A DNA stretch of 64,000 bases from Hippophae tibetana (taxonomy: Eukaryota; Streptophyta; Magnoliopsida; Rosales; Elaeagnaceae): assembly GCA_037013495.1 (NCBI GenBank), contig CM072806.1, forward strand, positions 26,786,001 to 26,850,000, read 5' to 3'. How positions within the stretch are numbered: position 1 is the first letter of the stretch; each line of letters begins with the position of its first letter. Below the pieces are notes generated by a model, which made no database searches, was not told where the DNA came from, and worked only from the letters and a program-made list of their open reading frames with translations. A program made the position numbers and the translations under genes. This document shows, piece by piece, positions 11,274-22,939 of the stretch.

Positions 11274-11860
11274 TCAATCTACCTTAGCATTAATTTCCTT
11301 CGTGAGTTTCTCGTTATGGGGTAGGTCTTCCCTTTTCAAGAAGTCAAAGATTGGGGTAAACCATAGGCTTATGACAGTATCCATACACCCAACTATTTCT
11401 TTGGCTTCCTTTAAACTTTCTTCTATCAAAATTGTTACTGATACCACCCAAGTGTAGTTGGCCTTACACATGAAGACTAATGTGGAAAAAGTATAAACAT
11501 GACCATTCATATTCTTTGCTATATGCATGACCTCAAAGTTGAAAATTTTTGAGCACTCTTTACTTAGTCTCTCTATATATCTCCTTATCTTCCTATATTT
11601 AGCCTCAAACATACCCAAGTATTTGTTGACCACCAATCATGACTCACTATGCAAGGTGATGTTATCCACTCTGAGCTTCTTTGTCTTATGGATCCAAATA
11701 TCACTGCCTCATACTCTATGACATTATTAATTTCTTAAAATTCCAACATGATAGCATACTCGAAAAAAAATTCATCATGATCAATAATGACTATTCCTAG
11801 CCTAGCGCCATTGAATATGTATGTGCAATCAACGAATACCTGCTAGGTTGGCCCCTTTCT
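11274..11860 (-). pseudogene. Tat additional RNase H (second, between RNase H and integrase)
   Basis: On the minus strand a stretch reads FVDCTYIFNGARLGIVIID, then NNVIEYEAVIFG, then (in the 120-residue open frame 11,274-11,636) VVNKYLGMFEAKYRKIRRYI and AKNMNGHVYTFSTLV. This is the order of a second RNase H of the kind known to be added in Tat elements (VDG..GAG, NN.AEYEA, SQLVVNQ, N..ADALA). Key acidic positions are partly changed: the terminal Asp of NAxAD is lost. It is interrupted at least once near 11,640-11,700. Confidence 0.75.
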
Positions 11861-11939
11861 TTCATTCACACCACATACTTCCTCTTTTACCTCATCACTG
11901 GTAACCTCTAGCGATACACTTACCTCAGTAAAAAACTCA

Positions 11940-12480
11940 TCCACCACTTATCCTTTAATGAAGGTTCTAGACATATACTTGATATCGTATTGTTCGAGAT
12001 CTATGGAATTTTTTCCCATTCTCCTTGCAACTTTTGGCCTAGTTAGTACATTATTAAGCGATTGAGAGGTAAGTACTACCATTGTGTTCAAGCCAAAGTA
12101 ATGTCTGAGCTTTCGTGCCATCATTTTCAAGGTAAAGACCAACTTATCGGTCATTATATACCTATTTTGCATGTCTATTAGGATTTTTTTGATGTAGTAG
12201 ATGGGGTGTTAAACCTTGTTTCTTTCAATTAGGAGTACGACACTGCAAATTTGGGAGGTAGAAACCAAATACAAATAAAGGGTTTGTCCTAGGAGAGGGT
12301 TGACTAAGATAGGAGGTTTGCTTAAGTATTATTTACTTCCTTAAAACTCTTTATCACAATCCTCATTTCAGAAACCTGACGTGTTCTTCCTTAAAATTTT
12401 GAAGAATGGAAAACACTTATCTATGCATTTGGAAATGAATATGTTTAGTGATAATATTCTTTCATTCAATTTCTGAATCC
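11940..12480 (-). pseudogene. Tat first RNase H
   Basis: A 74-residue open frame (11,948-12,172, minus) matches the C-terminal half of the RT-linked RNase H of Tat: KLVFTLKMMARKLRHYF, then VVLTSQSLNNVLTRP and LEQYDIKYMSRTFIKG. The N-terminal half up to 12,480 is recognisable only as frame-shifted pieces, including a threonine/lysine-rich tether. It would degrade the RNA template; here it is interrupted. Confidence 0.75.
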
Positions 12481-12499
12481 CTTTAAGATAGGTAGGAGG

Positions 12500-13140
12500 C
12501 TTCATATTGACCAGGGCTTATATCTTGTCATGTTTGGCTTCAATTCCTTGGACAGATATAAGATACCCCAAGAATTTTCCTAAAGCAACACAAAAAACAC
12601 ATTTTTTTGGGTTAAGTCTTATACCATACCTTCGAAATACAAAAAATATTTCCTCCAAGTCCTTGATGTGGTTTACTAGTTGTGCTGAATTTACCACCAT
12701 ATAATCAGCATATGCTTAAAGATTCTTTCTAGCTGGTCTACAAACATATTATTGATGAGGCTTTGATACGTGGCCCCTGTATTCTTCAACCCAAATGGAA
12801 TTCTAGTGTAGTAAAAGGTCCCTTCCTTAGTGATAAAAGATGTTTTTTCCTTGCACTCTAGATGCATTCTGATCTAAAGGTAACTAGAGTATGCATCTAG
12901 AAAACTCATCAAGCTGAAACTGACGGTGGTATAAACCAGTTGATCGGGACTTGATAGGGGGGAAACAATATTTTAGACATGAATCATTTAAGTCTGTAAA
13001 GGCCATACACATACAGGGTAATCCATAAGCCTTTCTCACGAGCATATTTGACAACCAAATGGGGTAGTTCACCTCTCTAATAATCTTCATCTCTTTAAAG
13101 GTGGTGACCTAACTTTTAATCACCTCATTCTTTTCTTTAG
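12500..13140 (-). pseudogene. Tat reverse transcriptase
   Basis: Minus-strand blocks in order are: IIREVNYPIWLSNMLVRKA and MAFTDLNDSCLKYCFP (12,884-13,090), IPFGLKNTGATYQ (about 12,790), and LNPKKCVFCVALGKFLGYLIS (12,518-12,700). The active site reads YADY in place of the expected Y-V-D-D (about 12,700), so the second aspartate is lost. Together with frame changes this rules out activity. Confidence 0.85.
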
Positions 13141-13399
13141 TGAATTTCCTCCTTCCTTACTTTACAAGTCTAGCTTTTAGATTGACATTCAACCTGTGGG
13201 TTATGATCTCAAGGTCAATAAGGTAGTTGCTCCCTATCCTCCTTGAAAAGATGTTACAATTTGTTTTTAAAAAAATGGGTTACTTACTCCTTAACCTCTG
13301 TTGTTAAGTCTATGGTTAGCTTCAGAGAGTTGTCCTTCTCCATGTCTCTAATTGGTAGATATTTCACTTCATTTGATTTGATAGACTTTGCTAGATACA

Positions 13400-13995
13400 C
13401 ACCTCTTAGCCTTTTTTTGAAAAATCCCATACTGTGGTTTCTACTTAGGAGTATCCGCTTTCATAGTTTCATTACAACATTCTCTGGCCTTTTTCTAGTC
13501 TCTTCTTATCACCTTTATGCCTTCCTCAATCACATATTTGATAACTTGGTGGAAGGTGGATGGAACTTCTTTCATCTTGTGCATTCATAGTATACCCAAG
13601 ATGGCATTAGAGTGCGTTGGGACATCAATTACCATGAAGTTGATCATCACTGTAGATCCCTATGCCATGACTGGTAACACCACAATTTTGATTGTATAAA
13701 TGGTACTGATGTTGAATCCTAACAAGGGTTTCACTCTTTTTATGATGTTGTATTCCTTTATACCGAGAGCCTTTATTATTGAGAGATATAGAAGATCGAA
13801 AGAGCCTCTAATGTCAATCATGATTCGGAAAATAGCACATGATTATATTCTCAAGGTGATTACCAAAGGGTATTCATAGGGAGATGAGGTCTCATCTCTT
13901 TCAATTAAGGTGATTTCAATATGGGACCACACATTTTCTAGATGTAAACATATGGTGAACTACACAAGTCTCTAATGTATATTTATGCTAGTTAT
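13400..13995 (-). pseudogene. Tat aspartic protease
   Basis: On the minus strand a readable run matches the Tat protease: RIMIDIRGSFDLLYL, where the usual VDTGSS has become IDIRGS, then VKPLLGFNIST, and INFMVIDVPTHSNAILG. The catalytic Asp of the first block remains, but the Thr-Gly of D-T-G are altered, and at least two stops interrupt the run. Confidence 0.75.
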
Positions 13996-14089
13996 TGGAG
14001 GTTTCATTGAGCCTAGGCCTTCCATGTATGGTATGGATAGTCCTTACATTGGCCTTATTGTAAGGGTCTATCATGTTACTTGTCAGAAT

Positions 14090-15640
14090 GGGTAGCCTTA
14101 GTGTTTCACATTCAGGCATTCACCTTTCTTCTCTATTGTTACATCCTATGAGGTCCCTTAAGTATCCTCTAGATAATAGATCCTCTATTTCTTTTTTCGG
14201 ATGTCTGTAGTCTCTCATCTCGTGGACCACATTCTTGTGAAAGGAACACCACTTAGATGTGTCCCAAGCCCTTATTTTTGGTGGACATCTGACATACTAC
14301 TCTTCCTCCATTCTTAATTTTGCTTCAGCTAGGCTCACTATTAAGAGCAAATGGCTGAATGGAGACAATGACCTCCCCCAAGGCCCTTTGTTCCTATACC
14401 ATTGACCATTCGCCCTGTGATTCGACGTGAAGAATTTATTTTTGTTAATTTTTTGGCTTGGATTTCCCTATCTAGGCTTATTCTTCTTTTCTCTTTTTCG
14501 AAAATAAATTCCATAGCTACCTTTCTGCTCTTATCCAAACCTAACTCTCTTTCCAAATTGACAAATTTTCTCGCCTTTTCATAAGCTTCATCCAAAATTT
14601 ATGCAACCTACTTGGTAATTTCTACAACAAATCAAAATTCCTTAGTAGACTCTACTTAAAGGTCTCTATCACAATAGAGATGGGGAAATATGATATCTCT
14701 AGCTTTTCCTCCTTGAACCTTCTCATGTACTCTTTAGTAGATTCACCTCTTCCTTAGATGGATAACTTGGAAAATTGTTAAAATGAGGTTATGGTATGGG
14801 GTGCCAGGTTGTTGAACTACTTATGTGGCCCATCACGTAAGATGTTAGAAAATAACCTACACATCATGGAGTTTCTCTTGCTCTAAGTGAGGTTCATAGG
14901 GGCCATAGCCGTCTTGAAGTGTTTCATGTGAGTTATCAAATCTTTAGTACCTTGGTAGTTTAGGCACTTAGGAGGACTAAACTTGGTTTGGGCTCATCAT
15001 GATTTGTTTCATCATAAAACTGGGAGACATATAGTTTCTCGCAATCCCTATACATATCATAAGGTGCCTTACACATGTCTTTCCTTTCATTGGAACTTTT
15101 TAGGGTTTGATCTTGCTTTCTATTAGCTTTCTCTAATGCCTAAAATGGTGCCTCTTAGTTTTCTCTCTATTACACTAATTTCTCATTATTGGGCCCCATT
15201 AAGCTAGGAGGAGGGTCACTTTTAGCTATATTCTCACTCTAGGTAGGCTAAGGCACAACATTATCTGGCTCAATCCCACCAATCAAGTTAGTGGCTCAAT
15301 CCCTCCAATCAAGTTAGTGGCTCAACCCTTAGAGGAGACCAAACTTGATTGGGATCAAAGTCCTATATTTTCTTACTTGGTCTCTTCAATCTATCTTCTT
15401 AGCTTAAGAAGTTGATATTCCATCTCTTGGTAAAGGTTGGTCTCCACTTTGGCCTCATTATGGGCTAGAAAATTGTGGTCTTATATTGATGCTTCCTCCT
15501 CGTTCGCTACTCTCAATCGCTCCTCGGCTCATGTTTTTACCATGATGGTAGTGATTTTGTAAAATAATGCTCGCTTACTAAGTCACTCTTTTAGAACTCG
15601 GGGTGAATGCTTGAAAGTATAGGGTCAAAAACCAAAGCTC
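14090..15640 (-). pseudogene. Tat gag
   Basis: Minus-strand pieces match the retrotransposon Gag domain: DLITHMKHFKTAMAPMNLT, FNNLAPHTITSF and ESTKEYMRRFKEEKLEI (14,650-14,960), then a basic open stretch at 14,341-14,595 (KRRISLDREIQAKKLTKINS) before protease. The N-terminal part (15,300-15,640) is Glu/Gln-rich. A perfect-period 26-bp duplication lies in it at 15,266-15,317. Stops are frequent. No CCHC knuckle is visible. Confidence 0.75.
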
Positions 15641-15653
15641 AACTTTCAAATCT

Positions 15654-15673
15654 GAGCCCCATAGTAGGAGCCA
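15654..15673 (-). other. Tat primer-binding site
   Basis: On the minus strand TGGCTCCTACTATGGGGCTC begins three bases after the 5' LTR end. Layout and the TGGC...TGGGGC form agree with Tat elements. The tRNA is not assigned. Confidence 0.7.
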
Positions 15674-15676
15674 AAA

Positions 15677-17933
15677 TGTTGGGATTTGTCCAATTTATAG
15701 AGAGAGAAATAAGAGAGAAGTAAGAGAATTTGGTAGAATGTGTGGGTCCCTTGTAAGGTCTATATATATATAGAGCATTACATGTACACGTGTTGATTAC
15801 ATAAGGAGTACATATCACAACATGTTAGAGGGGTGTTGTCTCTTTTGGAGAACATAAAATCGTGCAAGTATACACGGTCACAAGTAATAATATGATAAGT
15901 AAAATATCGTTCCCACGGAGATTTGTTACTAGTGTTCGTTAATTACTAAAATTATTTCAACCTGATTTTATCCAAACAGTCGATAGTTTGATGCAATTTG
16001 ACTAACTAATTTTTATAACAGTTTATAAGAAAATTCTAGGATTGCAGTTTCACCACATTAAACCACTTGAATCATTTTATTTTCTCCTGATTTATGTTCT
16101 CGTATTTTAAGTTGTTAACCAAGAACTCCTAATTTATCCATATATCTCTTCCGAGCTTCATATAAACACATCTCGCTAAAAAAATCACTATATTCCTATG
16201 AGAATTAAATTCAACCAGATTTATTAAGTTCTAAGTTCTCAAATAGTTACATGTACAATAAAGGTATATTCCTATCCCTTTATATATATATATGTTATTT
16301 TATCACGAGCAACACACAAAAATGATTTTTCCAAGTTTATTTTAAGTGTCATAGATCAATTAATTAATCTTTCGATAATTAAAAGCATTAAGCACAGATA
16401 AAATAAACAACTTAAAACCGTTCCATAAATAATTTAAAAATAATTAATTCAAGTTTCATAATTTAAGCTACACTGCAACACTAGAACAAATAAATTAAAA
16501 TTACAATACAACAATAATAAGACATTTTAGAGAAATAAAATTCAAAAGAAAAAAATTAGGAGAAACTCTTTCACGATACCTCAATGAAAAATAAATTTCT
16601 TCACTTTTCTTCTTCTTCACTGTCTTCTTTCTGTTTATTTCCTAAGAAAATAACAACATAAAAATATTAAAGGAAAGTTTCTGCGTGTTGTAGAGAACAC
16701 GTAGAGAAGAAGTAAAAAAAATTAAAGTGAACCGGAAAAAATCAAAACTAAAAAAAACTACTTGACATCTGTCCTCGCATCTCCTATATACCACCCCCAA
16801 ACAATTATTGTTTTTTTATAAAAATGCATGTAGTGGGGAACAGAAATACATGGAAAATAATAAAAAAGTACACGCATGGAGACAATAACTCTTTAGCTGG
16901 AAGGGTGTACCGCTCTGCATTTTATTTTATTTTTAAACACATGCATGTGTCGATATTTGACTCGCTGAAAAAAATAACATGACACGTGGTAGCTTCATAT
17001 TGACTAGAATGAGCGGGTGCATGAAGAATAGCTGGAACCCGTCGCACGGGATCTTGGCGCGATGGAAGTGCGCGACAAACTATGTTGACACGTAGGTGAT
17101 GCATAACGAGCTGGAAAGTGAGCGTCGTTTCTACGTTTTCATTTTACCAAACACTTGTCACGTGTCATCATATTATTTGCTGGAAGATTAGTTGAGACAC
17201 ACAGTCTACATGGTCCGCGTCGCATGGACTGAGTTTTGTGCAGTGAAACGTGGGTCCCGTATTGCATGGTAGGTAGGCCCCACTCACAGTCGACCAGCAT
17301 GCCATCCAGAAAACAGGTCTACTCGCTTTTTTCGCATCTAGATTCCATGCACTTCATCATAACCGTTGATTGGATAATGGAGCGCGTGGTCCTTTTCTTG
17401 CACATAAAAACTATATTTCCTTAATTGCATTTTGACCCTCAAATTTACTTCAAATTAACTTCAAATTAACTTCTAATCTTTTGATATTTGCAATTTCACC
17501 CACTTTTAATTCAAATTATATTTTTAGCTTTTATTAATTGCAATTAAGTCCTTTTTTTATTCAAATTCATTAATTTTCTTAAAAATATATTTATTAAAAA
17601 ACTAATAGTAAATATTAATTTAATTAATTAAAATTAACTAAAAACAATAAGAACATAGCAATTATAATTAATAAAATAGATAAAATAATTGTATAATACA
17701 CTGTTATCAAGGGGTACAAGAGTAAAAGAGAACACATTTAAGGCTTGAGATTGACCATACCATGGCTCGGTCTCGAGGTCGACCTTATAACACCAAAGCT
17801 TCTATGCGTAACTAGGCATATACTATTGGTGTCGTTATAAGTGCGAGCACAGGTAGGTCCTGCTAAGATGACTCGAATGATGTCTCAAACGGTAGATTGG
17901 ATTGGGCTGTGAGTCGATCTATATGTTCAAACA
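15677..17933 (-). repeat. Tat 5' LTR, split by a solo Athila LTR
   Basis: The LTR halves are 15,677-15,833 and 17,715-17,933. Joined in order they match 1-321 without a gap at the split apart from the duplicated AGGGG. The LTR runs TGTTGGG to AAACA on the plus strand. A run of TATA repeats at about 15,760-15,775 could be the promoter on the minus strand. Confidence 0.88.
15834..17709 (-). mobile_element. S1: solo LTR of Athila LTR family 1, with target-site duplication
   Basis: A single 1,876-bp LTR starts TGTTGTCTC and ends TGTTATCA on the plus strand, flanked by AGGGG at 15,829-15,833 and 17,710-17,714. It has no internal sequence, so it formed by recombination between the two LTRs of a complete element. 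In the sense (minus) direction a TATA box lies near 16,782-16,792 and the GC-rich upstream half (16,900-17,330) holds G-box CACGTG at 16,983 and 17,159. It is aligned over its length with 32,214-34,080 and with 8,520-9,108. Confidence 0.93.
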
Positions 17934-18280
17934 ATTTGTACATCTATATTTCTCTTTATTATTTTTCTTCCTTTAAGAACAAAATATTTTAATTTATAAT
18001 TTGTCAATTGAATGTAACAAATGTTGTTTGAAATGAGTAAATGATGGACGTAGAAGTTTATTAGTACTCATGCTAATCTTTTGGTACTTAATTTTGTACA
18101 AGTACTTGAGTATTACCTTAAAAGTATCCAAATTATTAAGTGGAACCCATTTGGTAAAACAAAATGTGCAAAAAACGTTGAAGGTTCTTTTAGTATTTAA
18201 TTTTTTTATTTTACTATTTTCTCCTTCTCTTCTTTCTTTTTTTGTCCTTTTCTCATTCTTTCTCCTTGAGTTTATGATTA
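17934..18280. other. AT-rich spacer without recognised features
   Basis: This is sequence right of the Tat element. I see no domain, repeat or element end in it. Confidence 0.4.
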
Positions 18281-18476
18281 GGTTTTAGGATTTATGATTT
18301 AGGATTTAGGATTTAGGATTTAGGATTTAGGATTTAGGATTTAAGGTTATAGTTATGGTTTTTGATTTAAGATTTAGAGTTTAAGGTTTAGTATTTAGGG
18401 CTTAGGGTTTAAGATATAAAGTTTCATGTTTAATATTTAAGATTTAGGATTTAAGATTTAGTGTTTAGGGTTTAGT
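18281..18476 (+). repeat. Degenerate telomere-like heptamer tract
   Basis: About six perfect tandem GGATTTA heptamers (about 18,296-18,342) are followed by looser ATTTAAG, TTTAGGG and TTAGGGTTTA units to 18,476. TTTAGGG is the usual plant telomere unit; GGATTTA is a one-base variant. It is an interstitial tract, not a chromosome end. Confidence 0.8.
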
Positions 18477-19449
18477 GGAAAAAGAAATGGGAGAATCTTA
18501 TGTGAATATATAGTGATTTGAGATGAAAGAAAAGGATAAAAAAAAAAGTAAACAAGGGAATGAAAACAAAGAAAAACAAAAATGAAAACTAATAAAAAAG
18601 TAAAAAATTACTAAATTGTCCTTTTTCTTCTTTTTTGTGCATACAAATTATTTTTTGATGCAATATATATTTTATAACAATTGGGTACTTTTAAATTACT
18701 ACTAAAAACTTTTGCAATAATAGGTACAAAAACAATAATTTGGATATCAATAAGGTACAAAAACGATAATTTGGATATCAAAAACTTATGCTTTAAGTAT
18801 CGATTAATGTATTTATTTTGAAGTAGTGGCTTTTAGTCATTTTCAATTTGAAAATGGGCAAACTAGGACAATAATATAAACATTTGTTAAGAAAATAATA
18901 TTTATAATAAAAATATTGATTTTGTTATAAAATAATAATCTTTTTAATAAATAAAATCTTATAAAAATAATTTAAAATTCATTGAGTTTAGAATTTAGAT
19001 CTTATGACTTAAATCCAAAACTAATTTTGATTTTTTTTAGAAATTTCTTATTTTATTAAAACGTATTATTTTGTTGCATTTTGTCCCTAGTTAATTTATT
19101 TTTCAATTTTAAAAGAACCATGAAACACCAATTTTTAACAAAACCCTCATTCAACTAAAACATATATAAAAAAAGAAATATTGTAGCACTAGATCCATTT
19201 TCAATTTTATTCCTATTTTGAATTCCTTGTTTATAACCATAATAATAATAATAATAATATATTCAAATCAATTTTATTGCTATTATCATTCTTATTATTT
19301 TCCTAAAAATAAAAGTTGTAGGTGATAGGATTTAGTAGGAGAACTAGAATATCCCAACTAGGTTGGCACTTCTATAACACTCTCCTCATCTTACCCTACA
19401 ACTACAAGTATTATTAAATAGAGAAAAAGACATGCAAAATGATTCTTAA
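18477..19449. other. AT-rich spacer with a 30-bp tandem duplication and an ATA microsatellite
   Basis: There is no gene. Two copies of a roughly 30-bp unit (GGTACAAAAACAATAATTTG type) stand head to tail at 18,722-18,782. An ATA repeat is at about 19,240-19,261. The unit resembles, in inverse orientation, sequence near 18,100-18,150, which might be the decayed end of a small DNA transposon. Confidence 0.4.
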
Positions 19450-20240
19450 AAAAACTTAAAATTTTGTTTACTTTGCATCTGAATAAATGAAAGGGCTAGT
19501 GAATGGTGAGACCTCCAACCAACCAAGTCATGGTACAAATAATAGGACCCCAGATTATATACTATCAGCTACAGTATTACCGTCTTCTCTAATATAGGAA
19601 TAGTGGAACTCCATGTAAGTAATTTTTTCTAAACAATTCACCTAAGTATAATACCATCTCCATAGCACCGAAAGCAACAAGTTCATAAAAGAGTGATAAT
19701 ATAAACAAAGTCCAACTTTCCAACTAAATTTTTTACCACCTATAGGTATGAGCATACATCACTACATGAATGAACATTGTAAGTTCTGCCTAAAAATCAT
19801 ATAAAACTCTACGTGAGATGCAAAAACATCCCTTAATAAAGGATCTTAAGGTTCGGAAAAACACTTGTACAACTAGATAACCCTAATAACCCAAATGCAA
19901 TACCATGTATATTATCTTTAATCCATCTCAAATTTGGTATACTCTATTTACAATTCATGGAGCCTAACTTGGGATACCTTGTATTAGCAAATGATGGGTT
20001 ACTTGATGATCATCCTTATATTTTTCATGAATCCATGCTATGATAGCTCTACTTGATGAATAAATCAACAAATTAGGGCAAAGGTATAGCTTGGAGTCAT
20101 CTGTCTATCCTCACACTGATAATCATTTATGCCTGTCCATATCACATAGATAATTGAAAAGTCTTTGGTTTGTATAAGTTACCAATCTGTGACCAAAAGT
20201 TAATTGATATTGTTCATAAAATCATAGATGTAAGAATATT
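19450..20240 (-). pseudogene. LINE C-terminal RNase H domain (RVT_3 type)
   Basis: On the minus strand broken frames read FIKGCFCISRRVLYDF and AELTMFIHVVMYAH, then LESWTLFILSLFYELVAFGAM, then REDGNTVADSI, then WLEVSPF. This is the order of the plant L1-type RNase H: FRNSRGFVKGCF, FEAEL..II.A.E.A, WLE.DS..V, REGN.VADALA, W. Stops and shifts are frequent. The upstream zinc-finger region may extend to about 20,240. The poly(A) end would lie to the left; none is clear. Confidence 0.6.
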
Positions 20241-20322
20241 TTTGAGGCTACCTAACAAAAAAGGAGCATAAGAGTCCTAGAGTGAACATGAAAAATGATA
20301 GCTTGAAAAAAAGGTGAGAGAC

Positions 20323-20513
20323 TACACGAAAATAAATAGAAGGAAAGAATGCTCAAAGAATCAAGTGTGTGAAATGAAAAAAAATTTAATCCATTATGTT
20401 ATCGCATTAATATATATATACAACTAATAGAAATGGTATAAGTGTAAGCAAAAATCAATACCTCATTAACATATACATTTATATATGGTACAAATACATC
20501 AAAATACCTAATA
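20323..20513 (-). repeat. Copia-D 3' LTR
   Basis: It shares most of its bases with 35,676-35,880, including AATCAAGTGTGTGAAATG-type and GGTATAAGTGTAAGC-type blocks. A pyrimidine run just right of it (about 20,514-20,530) is the complement of the polypurine tract. Outer end uncertain by a few bases. Confidence 0.7.
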
Positions 20514-20529
20514 TTCCTTTAATCCCCCT

Positions 20530-22110
20530 AAAAATAAGGTCTATTTATGGCTAAGAGTTTATGCTTGATTTCATTGAATCTACTAGTAGGTATAGCTTTT
20601 GTGAAAACATGAACAATTTGATCTTGTGAAGGTACATACCTCACCTATAGTTGTTATCCAAAACCAATTCTCTTACAAAATAAAAATCAATCTCTACCTA
20701 TTTTGTTCTAGCATGTAGAATTGGATTCATTGCAAGATGTTAGGTGCTAATGTTGTCATAAAAAATAACATGGAAGAACATTATACACTTCATTTTATGT
20801 TAAAATCAACTATAGCCATAGTATCTTAGTTGTTGCAAGAGTTAAGGCTCTAAACTCAAATTCAGCTAAAGATCTTAATAAACCCTTTTGTTTATGGGAT
20901 TTCTAAGTGATCAAACTATCTCCTAAGAAAAAAATCACCCTTCAGTGCTTCTTCTATCATCTTTACTTCCAAAATAATCTATATCCTAAGAAAAAATTCA
21001 TGAAGAATCACTCCATGCATTTTTGTTCCTTTCAGATAGAATAAAACCCTTTTTGTAACTTTCCAATGAACATCAGTAAGTTGTTGATGGAATTTCCATA
21101 ACTTACTGGAAATATAGGCTATCATATTTAGAAAGTCTTGTTATTGTGATGAATGGAGTAACTACATGCTTGTTATCTTTAATTTCACATCAAGAAAGTA
21201 AATCACAAATATACTTACTTTGTGATAATTGAAAATAGTCAGTGGTGCTAAATAAGTCAATCTTCAAGAAGAAGGAAAAATGGCCTAAATCCTTTAATGA
21301 AAATTTGGATTTTAACAATGAAGTGAACTTCTCAATAGTGGATAGATGAGTCCTTATTAGAATAATATCATCCATATAACCTTGTACAATAGTGAGAGAG
21401 AAACTAGTACTCTAAATGAACATTAAGGCATCGCTCTTAAAGTTTATAAAGCCTACTTCTAGTAAACTCATTTTCTATTTGTCATACCATGCTTTTAGTG
21501 CCTGTTTTAGACCATAAAGAGCCTTTTTTTTTAATTTGCACATTAAATGCTTATCTAATTGTACCTCAAAACCTTATACTTATCTCGTATAAAGATCTTC
21601 CTACAAAGCCCTATGGAGAAATGCATTATTGACTATGATGGCACTGTTATTTCAAACTTCTCTTTAGAAACATCTATTTCATTTTTCCATTCAAGAATAC
21701 TGAGTACTTAATGAAAATATTTTAGTTTAGATAATTAAGTACGTGTGACATTAAAAACTTTGGGTTTATGTACGCCATACTTAGACCTAGTAACTGTGTG
21801 ATGAGTACTGGTGTTTGTAATAGGATGATGAAGTAAAGAATTTGGAAATTCTATGGAAATTGGAATATAGGGATAGGAAGTAGATGAAAGATCTAACAAA
21901 TAGAAACCAAAATTTTGAGGAGAAGTAAGTAGTGAAAGACTACCATGTTTTGATATTGAAGGTGAGTATTGTATATGATAAAAAGGAATAATAAGTGAAG
22001 AGCCTGAAATTGATCTATGGACTAGAGAAGAGACTAAACTTATATAAGAAACTTCAAGTGAAGGAATAATAGCTTCCTTTGTACTCTATGTCTCAATATT
22101 AGGAGAAAGT
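20530..22110 (-). pseudogene. Copia-D reverse transcriptase and RNase H
   Basis: The minus-strand RT active site is intact: GYMDDIILIRT at about 21,365-21,380 (YMDD form), followed by FTSLLKSKFSLKDLGHFSFFL and LSQSKYICDLLS (21,190-21,375). RNase H pieces down to 20,530 include ARTK.VEIDFYFVRE, VRYVPSQDQ and FNEIKHKLLAIN, the usual copia C-terminus. Stops break every segment. The region 21,600-22,110 contains only weak RT N-terminal matches. Confidence 0.75.
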
Positions 22111-22229
22111 TCAAGTGGAGCATTAGAACCTGAAGCTACAAGAAAAATTAGAAGTTGAACTATTTGAAAGAAGGAAAAGTGTCAATTTGAAATGAGCTAG
22201 GAAGACAATTGATTAGAAAAACACTTGAA

Positions 22230-22870
22230 AAGAATGCTTCATCCAAAAAGGTAAGAGGTAGAGAAACATGATTTAAAATTGCTAGTCCTAAATCTACTAT
22301 GTGTCTATGTTTTCTTTCACCAACTCCATTCTATTCATGTGTATAAAGACATGATGTGTGATGCACAATACCATACTAATTAAAGAGAGATGTGAGAGAT
22401 TGAAATTCCCCACCCCTATCACTTTGAAAAAAATTAATTTTACAGTTTGTTTGTGGTTGAGATTGTGCCTTAAACTACAAAAAGGCTTGATAATCAGCAA
22501 TATTTAGAAAATAGATCCACATAAAACAAGAATAGGCATGTATAAAATGAATGTAATACTTATGGTCATTTGTGAAAGTGACAAGTGACACCCAAATAAC
22601 TGAATGAAATAATTCAAGTGGTTAAATGGCTCTCCAATTATGTGAATGAACCAATTCAAGTGGTTTAGTGGCTTTGGGCAATGGAGAAAAAGGAAATTTG
22701 TGTTTTTTTTTCTATTATGATAAACAACACATACAGATCCACAATTTTTGTTACTAGGGAGGAATATTGTATTGATTTAATGCTTTCTTTACAATAAGAA
22801 ATGTAGCATGGCCTAATCTCTAATTCCACATAGGAAGATTAGCCACATTATCCATAAGTCCAACAGTTTT
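22230..22870 (-). pseudogene. Copia-D integrase, second copy: pre-integrase and core
   Basis: The minus strand reads LGHATFLIVKKALNQYNIPP (GAG pre-integrase zinc region, about 22,760-22,830), then FFQSDRGGEF with a catalytic Asp (about 22,430), then NGVGERKHRHI with the catalytic Glu (about 22,330). Several stops occur. It stands downstream of another integrase end (22,940-23,567), which is not the order of one colinear copia. Confidence 0.7.
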
Positions 22871-22939
22871 ATTTTCATAACTAGTAGGCTTTTTATCAAC
22901 AGACAAACAAGGACTGGTCTACATAGCTCATTTCTTGAT

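Larger units (their letters stand above)
1..17933 (-). mobile_element. Tat-clade Ty3/gypsy retrotransposon, old, nested, left end outside window
   Basis: The two LTR copies (1-321 and the split copy 15,677-17,933) are clearly the same sequence, and all pol remnants between them read on the minus strand in the order gag, protease, RT, RNase H, second RNase H, integrase. The extra RNase H before integrase, a minisatellite after pol, and a gene-like stretch on the opposite strand between pol and the 3' LTR are all known for Tat (Ogre/Retand-like) elements. Without the inserted Athila fragment and solo LTR the element would be roughly 10 kb, a usual Tat size. Every domain carries stops and frameshifts, so it is not autonomous. 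Its outer left end, and therefore its target-site duplication, is not in the window. Confidence 0.85.

Noticed and set aside
18060..18840. Possible small DNA transposon with inverted ends around the telomere-like tract
   Set aside because: The end similarity is short and imperfect and no target duplication is visible. Kept only as a question in the telomere-like finding.
22297..22500. 67-residue minus-strand frame
   Set aside because: It is a shadow: the integrase blocks with the catalytic Asp and Glu are read in another frame of the same stretch.
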